From positions 2,542,001-2,606,000 of the forward strand of contig NZ_JAUSYB010000001.1 in assembly GCF_030816505.1 (NCBI RefSeq): DNA of 64,000 bases. The letters run 5' to 3'. Both the position numbers and the translations under genes were made by a program. Position 1 is the first letter of the stretch. Each line of letters starts with the position of its first letter. Under the pieces are notes generated by a model. It was not told the DNA's origin, searched no databases, and saw only the letters and a program-made list of their open reading frames with translations. This DNA is from Microbacterium sp. W4I20 (GTDB taxonomy: Bacteria; Actinomycetota; Actinomycetes; Actinomycetales; Microbacteriaceae). Positions 6,895 to 15,607 of this stretch are shown piece after piece.

Positions 6895-8349
6895 ATGACG
6901 AAGGAACTCCGTCGCCTCAGCATCGTGATGCTGTTCATGTTCATCGCCCTGTTCGCCGCGACCAGCTGGATCCAGGTCGTCGAGGCCGACAGCCTCGCCC
7001 AGAACAGCCACAACAAGCGCACGCGCCTCGACAGCTACGAGATCCAGCGCGGCTCGATCATCGTCGACGGCAACGCCAACGCCACCTCGGTGCCCAGCGA
7101 CGACACCTACAAGTTCCAGCGCGTCTACGAGGATGCGCCGATGTGGGAGCCGGTGACCGGCTACTTCAACGCGGCGCTGAACTCGCAGACCGGCATCGAG
7201 CAGGCGATGAACGCCGATCTCTCCGGCACCGGTTCGAACGCGTTCCTCGCCGAGGTCGAGCGCATCCTCTCCGGACAGCCGCAGCGCGGGTTCAGCGTCG
7301 AGCTGTCTCTGAACGCTGCGGCGCAGAAGGCGGCCTATGAGGCGCTCGGCGAACTCAAGGGCGCCGTCGTCGCGATCGACCCGAAGACGGGGCGGATCCT
7401 CGCGATGGTCTCCACCCCCGGATTCGACACGAACCTGCTCGCCACCCACGACGCGGATGCCGCGAACTCCGTCTACGACGAGCTCCTCGCCGACCCGGAC
7501 AAGCCGCTGTCGAACCGCGCGATCGCGGGCGACCTGAACCCTCCCGGCTCCACGTTCAAGATCGTCGTCGCTGCCGCCGCCTTCGCGAGCGGTGACTGGA
7601 CTCCGCAGTCGACGCTGCCGAACCCGGCCCGCTACAAGCTTCCGGGCTCTGAGAACCAGGTCTCCAACGCCTCGGGCACGACCTGCGGGTCAGGGTCCAC
7701 TGTGACGATCGCCGACGCGGTCCGACTGAGCTGCAACATTCCGATGGCCGAACTGGCCGTCGAACTGGGCGACGAGGCGATCCGCGAGATGGCGGAGAAG
7801 TTCGGCTTCAACAAGAGCTTCTCCCTCCCGCTCGAGTCGACGCCGTCGAGCTACCCCGAGGCACTCAACGACCCGCAGACCGCTCTCTCCGGCTTCGGCC
7901 AGGGCCAGGTCACCGCGACCCCGCTGCAGATGGCCATGGTGGCAGCCGGCATCGCCAACGACGGCGTCGTGATGAACCCTCAGATGGTGGATGCCGTGAT
8001 CGGCAACGACCTGTCGGTGGTCCGCGCGTTCGAGGACAGCGAGTTCGGTCGTGCGATGGAACCGGACGTGGCCGACGAGGTCACCGCAGCCATGGTCGCC
8101 AGCGTCTCATCCGGCGCAGCGCAGGGTGCAAGAATAGACGGGATCGACGTGGCGGGTAAGACCGGGACGGCAGAGAACGAGAACAGGCCGCACACGCTGT
8201 GGTTCACCGGTTTCGCACCGGCGAACGACCCCGCGGTCGCAGTAGCGGTCGTCGTCGAAGACGGCGGCGGACAGGGGCAGTCCGGAAGCGGCGACACCAT
8301 CGCCTCTCCGATTGCGAAGAAGGTCATAGAGGCGGTGCTGGGCAGATGA
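6895..8349 (+). CDS. pbpA: class B penicillin-binding protein PbpA
   Basis: A 484-residue transpeptidase with an N-terminal membrane anchor (~8-27), a dimerisation/linker region and a C-terminal transpeptidase domain. The three active-site motifs are STFK at 219-222 (acylated Ser219), SCN at 279-281 and KTGTAE at 422-427. It cross-links peptidoglycan and pairs with RodA encoded just upstream. Its stop overlaps the pknA start (ATGA at 8346-8349). Confidence 0.95.
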   Translation: MTKELRRLSIVMLFMFIALFAATSWIQVVEADSLAQNSHNKRTRLDSYEIQRGSIIVDGNANATSVPSDDTYKFQRVYEDAPMWEPVTGYFNAALNSQTGIEQAMNADLSGTGSNAFLAEVERILSGQPQRGFSVELSLNAAAQKAAYEALGELKGAVVAIDPKTGRILAMVSTPGFDTNLLATHDADAANSVYDELLADPDKPLSNRAIAGDLNPPGSTFKIVVAAAAFASGDWTPQSTLPNPARYKLPGSENQVSNASGTTCGSGSTVTIADAVRLSCNIPMAELAVELGDEAIREMAEKFGFNKSFSLPLESTPSSYPEALNDPQTALSGFGQGQVTATPLQMAMVAAGIANDGVVMNPQMVDAVIGNDLSVVRAFEDSEFGRAMEPDVADEVTAAMVASVSSGAAQGARIDGIDVAGKTGTAENENRPHTLWFTGFAPANDPAVAVAVVVEDGGGQGQSGSGDTIASPIAKKVIEAVLGR

Positions 8350-10088
8350 GACCGACGCAGGGTGTGTCGTTCGGTGGTCGCTACGAGCTGTTGTCGCGGA
8401 TTGCGATCGGCGGCATGGGCGAGGTGTGGGAGGCGACGGATCACGTCATCGGACGTACCGTCGCCATCAAGATCCTCAAGGACGAGTACATGGGGGACCC
8501 CGGGTTCCTCGAGCGATTCCGAGCCGAGGCTCGGCATGCCGCGCTCGTCAACCACGAGGGCATCGCCAGTGTCTTCGACTACGGCGAGGAGAACGGCAGC
8601 GCCTTCCTCGTCATGGAGCTCGTCCCCGGCGAGGCTCTGTCGACCGTGCTCGAGCGCGACGGCGCGCTGAGCGCCGACAAGACGCTCGACATCGTCGCGC
8701 AGACGGCGTCCGCCCTGCAGGCCGCCCACGCGGCGGGTCTCGTGCACCGCGACATCAAGCCGGGAAACCTGCTGATCACGCCCGACGGCCGGGTCAAGAT
8801 CACCGACTTCGGCATCGCCCGCATCGCGGATCAGGTGCCGCTGACCGCGACCGGCCAGGTGATGGGCACCGTGCAGTACCTGTCGCCCGAGCAGGCGTCC
8901 GGCCACCCGGCATCCCCCGCGACCGACACCTACTCGCTCGGCATCGTCGCGTACGAGTGCCTGGCGGGCAAGCGCCCGTTCACCGGCGAATCGCAGGTCG
9001 CGATCGCGATGGCGCAGATCAACGAGCAGCCTCCGCCGCTGCCGCCGACCGTGCCGATCCCGGTGCAGAACCTCGTCATGGCGATGATCGCCAAGAAGCC
9101 GTCGGATCGTCCGTCGTCGTCGGCGACGGTCGCGCGCGCCGCGCAGGCCCTGCGTCGCGGCGACCTGAACTCGGCCGCGATCGCTGTTCCCGCCATCGCG
9201 ACCGGCGGCATCGCCGGTGATGACGACGCGACGCGGATGCTGTCGGCCACCGGAGACGACGGCGCCACGCGCATCCTTCCCACCACGGCGCAGCTTCCCA
9301 CCGAGGGTGCCGCGGAGGAGAAGGAGAAGAAGAAGCGCAGCCCATGGACCTGGCCGCTGATCGCGCTGATCGCCCTCCTGGTGATCGTGCTCGTCCCGAC
9401 GGTGTGGGCACTGACGAACCAGGGCGACGGCAAGGACGCCGACCCCTCGAAGGCGCCGCCCACCAGTGCGTCCTCGACGCCGAGCAGCTCGCCGACGCCG
9501 TCCGACACCCCCGAGGAGACCCGCGTCGACGTGACGACGCTCAACCTCAAGGGCATGGACTGCAACACCGCGACCGCCACCCTGAAGGATGCCGGATTCA
9601 CGAGCATCACGTGCGTGGACGGCGACCCGGCTCCCACTGACGCCGAAGTGGGCCAGGTGTACAACTTCGCGCCCTCCGGCAACGTCGAGACGGCCACGCC
9701 GATCCAGCTCACCGTGTACGCGGCCCGCGCGGCGCTGCCGACTCCGACCGACACCCCGACGATCACCGGTGACCCCGCCGCCGGCAGCACCGTCACGATC
9801 GCGTGGGGCGCCGGATTCACCTGCCCGAGCGGCACGACGCTCTCCGGCTACGTGGTGTCTCTGCAGAACGGCACGTTCGTGTCGGGCGGGCCGAACTTCC
9901 AGCCCACCCAGCGCAACACGCAGATCCAGATCGCGAACGCCGAAGGCCAGCAGCTCATCGTCACCTACCAGGGCACCTGCTCGGGTGGCGATCAGCGCAC
10001 GTCGAACGCGTCTCCCCCGCTCTCGATCGCGATCACCGCGCCGGCGGACCCCGGCGAGGGTGACGGCGGCGGGGAGACCGACGGGTAG
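8346..10088 (+). CDS. pknA: Ser/Thr protein kinase PknA-like with PASTA-like outer domain
   Basis: A 580-residue receptor kinase. The cytoplasmic kinase domain covers ~12-270, with Lys42, HRDIKPGN at 134-141 (Asp136), DFG at 154-156 and SPEQ at 180-183. A basic stretch precedes the transmembrane helix at ~335-357. Outside are a Ser/Thr/Pro linker, one PASTA-like repeat (~395-459, containing LKGMDC and AGFTSITCVDG with two Cys) and a final ~120-residue domain with Ig-like character. Mycobacterial PknA has no such outer domain, so this version could sense wall fragments itself. I chose the ATG at 8346 because it overlaps the pbpA stop; the longer frame from 8199 would overlap pbpA extensively. 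Confidence 0.92.
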   Translation: MRPTQGVSFGGRYELLSRIAIGGMGEVWEATDHVIGRTVAIKILKDEYMGDPGFLERFRAEARHAALVNHEGIASVFDYGEENGSAFLVMELVPGEALSTVLERDGALSADKTLDIVAQTASALQAAHAAGLVHRDIKPGNLLITPDGRVKITDFGIARIADQVPLTATGQVMGTVQYLSPEQASGHPASPATDTYSLGIVAYECLAGKRPFTGESQVAIAMAQINEQPPPLPPTVPIPVQNLVMAMIAKKPSDRPSSSATVARAAQALRRGDLNSAAIAVPAIATGGIAGDDDATRMLSATGDDGATRILPTTAQLPTEGAAEEKEKKKRSPWTWPLIALIALLVIVLVPTVWALTNQGDGKDADPSKAPPTSASSTPSSSPTPSDTPEETRVDVTTLNLKGMDCNTATATLKDAGFTSITCVDGDPAPTDAEVGQVYNFAPSGNVETATPIQLTVYAARAALPTPTDTPTITGDPAAGSTVTIAWGAGFTCPSGTTLSGYVVSLQNGTFVSGGPNFQPTQRNTQIQIANAEGQQLIVTYQGTCSGGDQRTSNASPPLSIAITAPADPGEGDGGGETDG

Positions 10089-10132
10089 CCTTGATCCAGC
10101 TCAGTCACTGTCGTTGCAAGGGGGGTTAGTCC

Positions 10133-11836
10133 GTGTCCACAGAGCCACGCGTTCTCGCGGGTCGTTACCGCGTCGACGAGCTCATCGGGCACGGCGGCAT
10201 GGCGAAGGTGTACCGCGGGCATGACTTGACGCTCGGCCGTGAGGTCGCGATCAAGATCCTCGATCCCGACCTGGCCCGCGACACGGCGTTCCGCACCCGG
10301 TTCCGGCTCGAGGCGCAGGCCGCCTCGCGCATGTCGCATCCGTCGATCGTCCGCGTCTTCGACGCCGGCGATCCGTCCGCACCCTCCGCAGGAGGAGTCG
10401 CGTCCGACACGGAGCCACCGTACATCGTGATGGAGCTCATCAGAGGCACCCTTCTGAAGGACATCATCGCCCGGGGCCCCGTGCCCGTGGAAGATGCGGT
10501 GCGCTACGTCGACGGCATCCTCGAGGCGCTCGACTACTCGCATCGGGCGGGCGTCGTGCACCGCGACATCAAGCCGGGCAACGTCATGGTCACCGACAAG
10601 GGCCAGGTCAAGGTGATGGACTTCGGCATCGCCCGCGCGGTGTCCGACTCCTCCTCCACCGTGGCCGAGACGACGCAGATCATCGGCACCGCCGCGTACT
10701 TCTCGCCGGAGCAGGCCAAGGGCGAACCCGTCGATGCGCGTGCCGACCTCTACTCCACAGGCGTCGTGCTCTACGAGCTGCTCACGGGGCGTCAGCCGTT
10801 CCGTGGGGAGTCTCCGGTCGCCGTCGCCTACCAGCACGTCAGCGAGACACCGGTCGCGCCGACCGAGGTGAACGAAGACGCCCCGGGCGCGCTCGACCCG
10901 ATCGTGCTGCGGGCTCTCGCGAAGGATCCCTATCAGCGGTTCCCGGATGCCGCGCACTTCCGGGCCGCGCTCGACTCGGCTCTCACGGGCGCCGCGCCGA
11001 CCCGCAAGCAGGTCGGCGCGCTGACCAGTGAGCTCTACGGGCCCAGCCCGCGGCAGGCGCAGGAGACGGCGCGGTCACTGCGCCAGCTCAGCACCGACAC
11101 CACGATGTCCCGCACGCAGTCCGGCCCGCCGGTCGCATGGATCTGGGCCGGTGTCGCTCTGCTCGCCGTGCTGCTCGCCTCGGTCCTGTTCTGGGTGTAC
11201 ACGATCAGCCTCCAGCCGTCCGAGGTGCCCAGCACGTCTCGCACCATCCCCGATCTCGTGAACGTCTCGGCCGAGCGCGCCCAGGACGAACTCGCCGAGC
11301 TCGACCTGACCGCCACGCTCATCGTCGAGGCGAGCTCCGACATCGCCGACGGCAACGTGATCCGCACGGATCCCGGAGTCGGTGTGGCGGTCGAGGAGGG
11401 CGACGCGGTCACCGTGTACGTCTCCTCGGGTGCGGAGACGGTGACCGTCCCGAAGCTCGAAGGCATGTCGCTCGTCAACGCCAAGAAGGCGCTGGCGGAT
11501 GCCGGACTCGAACTCGGTACCGTCATCGAGCGCAACGACAAGGAACTCGCGGCCGACACCGTGATCTCGGCGAGCGAGAAAGCCGACGACGAAGTGGCCC
11601 CGAAGACCGTGATCAATCTGGTCGTCGCGAGCGGGAAGGTGACGCTCACCGATCTCTCCGGCTGGACGGTGGATGCCGCGACCACGAACCTCACCGATCT
11701 CGGCCTCACGGCGAGCCCGGAGGAGCAGGCGGACTGCCCGGCCACCGATCCGCCGACAGTCGACTCGATGTCGGTCGCACCCGGCGATGTGGCGATCGGC
11801 TCGACCGTCGGGCTGAGGTTCTGCACCGGGGAGTAG
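10133..11836 (+). CDS. pknB: Ser/Thr protein kinase PknB with three PASTA repeats
   Basis: A 567-residue receptor kinase. Kinase domain ~11-275: Lys41, HRDIKPGN at 143-150, DFG at 163-165, GTAAYFSPEQ at the activation segment. A juxtamembrane Ser/Thr-rich region may be phosphorylated. The transmembrane helix is ~334-356. Three PASTA repeats follow at roughly 371-437, 438-505 and 506-567; in the family these bind muropeptides or lipid II. It starts at a GTG with a strong AAGGGGGG site, 44 bp after pknA, and is the last gene of the operon. Confidence 0.95.
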   Translation: MSTEPRVLAGRYRVDELIGHGGMAKVYRGHDLTLGREVAIKILDPDLARDTAFRTRFRLEAQAASRMSHPSIVRVFDAGDPSAPSAGGVASDTEPPYIVMELIRGTLLKDIIARGPVPVEDAVRYVDGILEALDYSHRAGVVHRDIKPGNVMVTDKGQVKVMDFGIARAVSDSSSTVAETTQIIGTAAYFSPEQAKGEPVDARADLYSTGVVLYELLTGRQPFRGESPVAVAYQHVSETPVAPTEVNEDAPGALDPIVLRALAKDPYQRFPDAAHFRAALDSALTGAAPTRKQVGALTSELYGPSPRQAQETARSLRQLSTDTTMSRTQSGPPVAWIWAGVALLAVLLASVLFWVYTISLQPSEVPSTSRTIPDLVNVSAERAQDELAELDLTATLIVEASSDIADGNVIRTDPGVGVAVEEGDAVTVYVSSGAETVTVPKLEGMSLVNAKKALADAGLELGTVIERNDKELAADTVISASEKADDEVAPKTVINLVVASGKVTLTDLSGWTVDAATTNLTDLGLTASPEEQADCPATDPPTVDSMSVAPGDVAIGSTVGLRFCTGE

Positions 11837-11864
11837 ATCCCAGGCCCGCCCCACCTGCCGCCTG

Positions 11865-12497
11865 TCAGCGGGAGAGCGGATGCAACCGCTCGGAGAGCAC
11901 GACCGCATCGGTGTCGCCGCAGAGCTCGAGCCAGTTCGCCAGCAGTCGGTAGCCGCCCTCGGTGAGCACGCTCTCGGGGTGGAACTGCACCCCGAGTATC
12001 GGCAGGTCACGGTGCGCCAGCGCCATGACCGTCCCGGTGCCGGTCCACGCGGTCACCGTGACGTCGGCGGGAAGAGCGGATGCCGGCAGCGCGAGCGAGT
12101 GGTACCGCCCGGCTTCGAACGGCGAGGGGATGCCGGCGAACAGCGCCGAGCCGTCGTGGGTCACCGCCGAGACCATGCCGTGCATGAGCTCCGGGGCTTC
12201 ACCGACGGGTGTGCCGAACGCCTCGCCGATCGCCTGATGCCCGAGGCACACCCCGAGCAGCGGGATGCGCAGCCGGGCGGCCACGCGAACCGCGTCGAGC
12301 GATGCGCCCGCTTCACCGGGCGTGCCGGGACCCGGGGAAAGCAGCACCGCGTCGTAGTCAGGGAGAAGACGCTCCAGCTCGGCGGCATCCGTCGTGTCCG
12401 ACTCGATCATGGTGGTCTCGGCGCCGAGCTCGCGCAGGTAGCCGACCAGGGTGTGCACGAAGCTGTCGTGGTTGTCGACCACGAGAACTCGCGTCAT
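11865..12497 (-). CDS. class I glutamine amidotransferase (TrpG/PabA type)
   Basis: A 210-residue glutaminase subunit of the anthranilate / aminodeoxychorismate synthase type. It has SPGPGTP at 54-60, the nucleophile elbow GVCLGHQ with Cys84, and FHPES with His173 and Glu175. No chorismate-binding partner subunit is encoded nearby, so the physiological partner is uncertain. A trpG-like gene next to pknB is typical of actinobacteria. The ATG at 12497 overlaps the stop of the small membrane gene upstream (ATGA). The longer frame from 12611 is rejected because its first 38 residues overlap that gene antiframe. Confidence 0.88.
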   Translation of the reverse strand: MTRVLVVDNHDSFVHTLVGYLRELGAETTMIESDTTDAAELERLLPDYDAVLLSPGPGTPGEAGASLDAVRVAARLRIPLLGVCLGHQAIGEAFGTPVGEAPELMHGMVSAVTHDGSALFAGIPSPFEAGRYHSLALPASALPADVTVTAWTGTGTVMALAHRDLPILGVQFHPESVLTEGGYRLLANWLELCGDTDAVVLSERLHPLSR

Positions 12498-12649
12498 TCG
12501 ACGTCGACTTCGCCCGGCGTGATGATCGGGCTGACCCAGGGGAAGACGTACCAGAACAGTCCGTAGAGCACGGCGGCGATGACCACGAGCACGATGAGCA
12601 GGCGCAGCCACCAGGGGCCGGGCAGCAGGCGCCAGATTGCGGCGTACAT
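12494..12649 (-). CDS. 51-residue membrane protein between sortase and amidotransferase
   Basis: A short gene of 51 codons. The product starts MYAAIWRLLPG, has one long hydrophobic segment (~15-40, including LLIVLVVIAAVLYGLFWYV) and ends in the acidic tail GEVDVE. The ATG at 12649 lies 28 bp after the class E sortase stop, and the stop overlaps the amidotransferase ATG. This tight packing on the same strand supports a real gene. The family is common beside class E sortases in actinobacteria but I know no function; it may be a sortase-associated membrane component. Confidence 0.75.
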   Translation of the reverse strand: MYAAIWRLLPGPWWLRLLIVLVVIAAVLYGLFWYVFPWVSPIITPGEVDVE

Positions 12650-12677
12650 CAGACTTCTCTCTCGTCGGTGCGCATGA

Positions 12678-13472
12678 CTACACGGAGGGTGCGGCCGGGG
12701 GCGGCGGCGGATCAGTCAGCGCGGCGGGCGGTCCCTCCGCGCGCGGCTGGAAGCTCTCGAACACGCCGTAGGCGACGATGCGCTCGGCGAGCGAGTACAG
12801 CGGCGAGCAGGCCGTCAGGGTGATGTACCGCTCTCCGGTCTGCTGCTCGGGCATCTGCGGCACGTCGGCGAGCACGTCGGTCTGCGAGGGCTTGACGTAC
12901 TCGAGCGTCCGGAAGCGATAGGTGAACCACCCGTCGGGCGTCTCCACGACGATCGCGTCGTTCAGCTGGAGCTTGTCGAGCTGGTTGAAGGGCTTGCCCC
13001 AGGTCGTGCGGTGGCCGGCCATCGAGAAGTTGCCGACCTCGCCGGGCATCTTCGAGTCGGTGTAGACGCCGATGCCCTTCTGATCGAGGGTCCGGGCGCG
13101 GCTCGTGCCGCCGTAGATGCCGTAGTTGTAGCCGGCACCGAAGCGGGGGATGTGCATCTGTCCCAGTTGCTCCGCGTCGGCGGGCACCTTCGGGATGACG
13201 GGCTCGTAGTAGGTCGCGCCGTCGTCGGCCTCCACCAGCGGCGGCGGTTCCGGCGCAGGCCCTCTTGCCCACTCCTCGGAGATCGCCGCGCCTTCATCGT
13301 TCTTCTGTGCGCTGATGATGATGTCGCCGATCCACATCTGCCACGCCACGAACAGCAGCACGAGCACGCCGGCGGTGAGGAGCAGTTCGCCGAGCACGCT
13401 CGCGAAGGTCGCGCGGGATCGCGGACGCTCGCGTCGGGGACGACGCCCCCCAGGCGCGACGGATGCAGTCAT
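12678..13472 (-). CDS. class E sortase
   Basis: A 264-residue membrane-anchored transpeptidase with a basic N-terminus, an anchor helix at ~27-46 and an extracytoplasmic sortase fold. The catalytic triad is visible as His153 (MAGHRTT), Cys222 (TLTACSP) and Arg231 (LAERIVAYG). Class E sortases of high-GC Gram-positives attach proteins with LAXTG-type signals to peptidoglycan. In this window the phosphoesterase at 57,496 ends in LATTG plus helix plus Arg tail, and the protein at 52,697 ends in LPGTG, so both are candidate substrates. It heads a three-gene operon with the 51-residue membrane protein and the amidotransferase. Confidence 0.92.
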   Translation of the reverse strand: MTASVAPGGRRPRRERPRSRATFASVLGELLLTAGVLVLLFVAWQMWIGDIIISAQKNDEGAAISEEWARGPAPEPPPLVEADDGATYYEPVIPKVPADAEQLGQMHIPRFGAGYNYGIYGGTSRARTLDQKGIGVYTDSKMPGEVGNFSMAGHRTTWGKPFNQLDKLQLNDAIVVETPDGWFTYRFRTLEYVKPSQTDVLADVPQMPEQQTGERYITLTACSPLYSLAERIVAYGVFESFQPRAEGPPAALTDPPPPPAAPSV

Positions 13473-13549
13473 GGCGTGATCCTATCGCTCGCAGCTGGTC
13501 GCTGGACGAAGGTATGGGTGCGCAGAGGCCTCATGGGTAGAATGTCGGA

Positions 13550-13789
13550 ATGGCCCGTGAGCGTAGAACCGAAGAACCCGTCGTCGAGCGCGCCGAAGGC
13601 GACGCCGCTCCCAACGCCGTATGGTTCAAGCCCGTGATGATCGGCTTCATGCTGCTCGGTCTCGCGTGGATCCTGGTCTTCTACATCTCCGGCATGCAGT
13701 TCCCGATCCCGGGACTCGACAACTGGAACCTGGCCATCGGCCTCGGCATCGCCCTGATCGGCTTCCTGATGACCACGCGCTGGCGCTGA
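13550..13789 (+). CDS. crgA: cell division protein CrgA
   Basis: A 79-residue protein with a charged N-terminus and two transmembrane helices (~27-46 and ~58-75), ending MTTRWR as in the CrgA family. CrgA coordinates septal peptidoglycan synthesis by contacting FtsZ and penicillin-binding proteins. It is divergent from the sortase gene, with the usual position next to the pkn cluster, and is followed by a strong terminator. Confidence 0.92.
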   Translation: MARERRTEEPVVERAEGDAAPNAVWFKPVMIGFMLLGLAWILVFYISGMQFPIPGLDNWNLAIGLGIALIGFLMTTRWR

Positions 13790-13807
13790 CCCAGCTCCGC
13801 TTCTTTG

Positions 13808-13840
13808 AAGGCCCCTCGCTCAGCGGGGGGCCTTTCTTCT
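13808..13840 (+). terminator. intrinsic terminator after crgA
   Basis: AAGGCCCC at 13808-13815 pairs with GGGGCCTT at 13827-13834, followed by a T-rich tail (TCTTCTT). It ends crgA transcription. Confidence 0.8.
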
Positions 13841-13875
13841 TGCCCACACGGGGTCGGATGCCGGTCGTCGCAAAG

Positions 13876-13928
13876 TTATCCACAGGTTTGTGCACAGCCT
13901 GGGGAGAATTACACCGGTGTTATTCACA
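13876..13928 (+). promoter_or_regulatory. DnaA-box cluster between crgA and rhomboid gene
   Basis: Consensus boxes TTATCCACA (13876-13884) and TTATTCACA (13920-13928), plus the near-box TTGTGCACA (13888-13896), lie in the same orientation within 53 bp. The surrounding ~110 bp is distinctly AT-richer than the genome and includes GTTAACAAG. Both flanking genes point toward it. It is 19 kb from oriC and may titrate DnaA or tune initiation. Confidence 0.65.
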
Positions 13929-13958
13929 GGGGTCGAAAACCCTGTTAACAAGTGGCGA

Positions 13959-14855
13959 TCAGGCCAAAATGATGAGCGGTGGCACGAAGGCGACGAGGAT
14001 GAGCAGCGCGACGGTGACGACCGCGAGCAGGACGATCTGCCAGACACGTTGCTCGCGCCGCTTCGTGCGCGTGAAGATGAAGGCGATCAGCGCGCCGATG
14101 ACCGCGCCCCCGAGGTGGGCCTGCCAGGCGATGTTCCGCAGGAAGAACCCCAGGGCGAAGTTGACGCCGAGGATCACGAGCAGCCCCGTGACGTTCGCGC
14201 CGATGTGCCGTCCGACGATGAGGAGCGCGGCCATCAAGCCGAAGATCGCTCCGGATGCCCCCACCGTCGAGGTCTCGGGCGCGATGACGGCGACCGCGAC
14301 GGAACCACCCAGTCCGCTGATCAGGTACAGCGCGATGAAACGCGCGCGACCGAGCAGGGGTTCGAGGTTCTGCCCCAGCATCCACAGGGCGAGCATGTTC
14401 AGCGCCAGGTGGAAGAAGCCGCCGTGCACGAACATCGCGGTGAGCAGACGCCACGGTTCGAACGGGAGGAGCGAGAGGTCGGGATAGAGGTAGGCGGCGT
14501 TGAAGGCAAGCGCCTGCCTGATGGGACCGTCGAGTCCGGGGATGAGCTGCACCAGGCCGATGAACGAGGTCACCGCAAGCAGCACATAGGTGACGATGGG
14601 CTTGCCGCCGCGGGTCATCGCCATGGCGGCGCCGGAGCTCCGGCCTCCCCATCGACGCTCCGCCTTCTTCTGCGCGGGGGTGCGGTTCTTGCGCTCGGCC
14701 TTCATGCACTCGGGGCAGATCACCCCGACGGGTGCGGGCGTCTGGCACTCTCCGCAGATCGTGCGCAGACACCGCTGGCAGAGCACGAAGCTCTGCCGAT
14801 CCGGATGCCGGTAGCAGAAGTTGTCGCGGTTGTCCGCGAACTCAGGCGTCGTCAT
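13959..14855 (-). CDS. rhomboid family intramembrane serine protease with zinc-binding N-terminus
   Basis: A 298-residue protein. The N-terminal ~50 residues carry a B-box-like zinc module (Cys14, His17, Cys26, Cys29, Cys34, Cys37, Cys47, Cys50). Six or so membrane helices follow. Rhomboid signatures are His144/His149/Asn153 in the second helix, catalytic Ser201 in GASGAIFG and catalytic His247 in WQAHLGG. It cleaves membrane proteins within the bilayer; the substrate is unknown. The gene precedes nothing on its strand before the crgA gap and lies 21 bp downstream of the cyclophilin gene, so the two are probably one operon. Confidence 0.92.
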   Translation of the reverse strand: MTTPEFADNRDNFCYRHPDRQSFVLCQRCLRTICGECQTPAPVGVICPECMKAERKNRTPAQKKAERRWGGRSSGAAMAMTRGGKPIVTYVLLAVTSFIGLVQLIPGLDGPIRQALAFNAAYLYPDLSLLPFEPWRLLTAMFVHGGFFHLALNMLALWMLGQNLEPLLGRARFIALYLISGLGGSVAVAVIAPETSTVGASGAIFGLMAALLIVGRHIGANVTGLLVILGVNFALGFFLRNIAWQAHLGGAVIGALIAFIFTRTKRREQRVWQIVLLAVVTVALLILVAFVPPLIILA

Positions 14856-14876
14856 CCGGATCGGCCGCAGCTGTCG

Positions 14877-15434
14877 TCAGGCCGCGACGATGTCGATCGA
14901 CTGCAGCACGACCGGCTCGACCGGACGGTCGCCCGCAGCGGTCGGGACGGCGGCGATCGCGTCGACGACGGCGCGAGAGGCGTCGTCCGCGACCTCGCCG
15001 AAGATCGTGTGCTTGCCCTGAAGCCACGGCGTCGGGTCAGTGGTGATGAAGAACTGCGAGCCGTTGGTGCCCTCGGGCTTGCCGGTGATGGCGTTGCGAC
15101 GGAGGCCGGCGTTCGCCATCGCGAGGATGTACGGCTTGTTGAAGTCGAGCTCCATGTTGATCTCGTCGTCGAAGTTGTAGCCGGGGCCTCCGACGCCCTG
15201 TCCGAGCGGGTCGCCGCCCTGGATCATGAAGTTCGGGATGATGCGGTGGAAGATGACGTCCTTGTACAGCGCGCCCTCGCCCGGCTTGCCGGTGGCGGGG
15301 TGCGTCCACTCCTGGGTGCCGTCGGCGAGGCCGACGAAGTTCTTGACCGTCTTCGGGGCGTGGTCGCCGAAGAGGTTGATGACGATGTCACCGTGGTTGG
15401 TGTGCAGGGTTGCGACGTGGGAAGCGTGGGCCAT
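14877..15434 (-). CDS. ppiA: peptidyl-prolyl cis-trans isomerase, cyclophilin type
   Basis: A 185-residue cytosolic cyclophilin. It contains the family motifs FHRIIPNFMIQGGDP, GSQFFIT and WLQGKHTIFGEV, and begins MAHASHVATLHTNHGDI. It accelerates proline isomerisation during folding. It lies upstream of the rhomboid gene on the same strand, a conserved arrangement near the actinobacterial origin. Confidence 0.94.
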   Translation of the reverse strand: MAHASHVATLHTNHGDIVINLFGDHAPKTVKNFVGLADGTQEWTHPATGKPGEGALYKDVIFHRIIPNFMIQGGDPLGQGVGGPGYNFDDEINMELDFNKPYILAMANAGLRRNAITGKPEGTNGSQFFITTDPTPWLQGKHTIFGEVADDASRAVVDAIAAVPTAAGDRPVEPVVLQSIDIVAA

Positions 15435-15607
15435 GCCTCCATTCTCTCAGAGCTTCCGGGGAGTTCGCCCGTCGTGACCGCCGCGAGAGGGCGGCAGGCA
15501 CCGTACATCGCGTGTCGGAAGTTTGCAAGGGTTCGTGATTTCCCGACCCCCGCCCAGCCTCTTCTGGCAAGATGGGGAACCCGCACTGCAATGGACAGGA
15601 GAACATC

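Noticed and set aside
5346..7022. Long minus-strand frame over pstP-rodA-pbpA
   Set aside because: It is an antisense shadow of GC-rich coding DNA with an Asp/Glu/Arg/His-rich product; the plus-strand genes have full domain evidence.
11865..12497. Assigning the amidotransferase to tryptophan biosynthesis
   Set aside because: No anthranilate synthase large subunit or other trp genes lie nearby, so TrpG versus PabA cannot be decided and no gene symbol is given.
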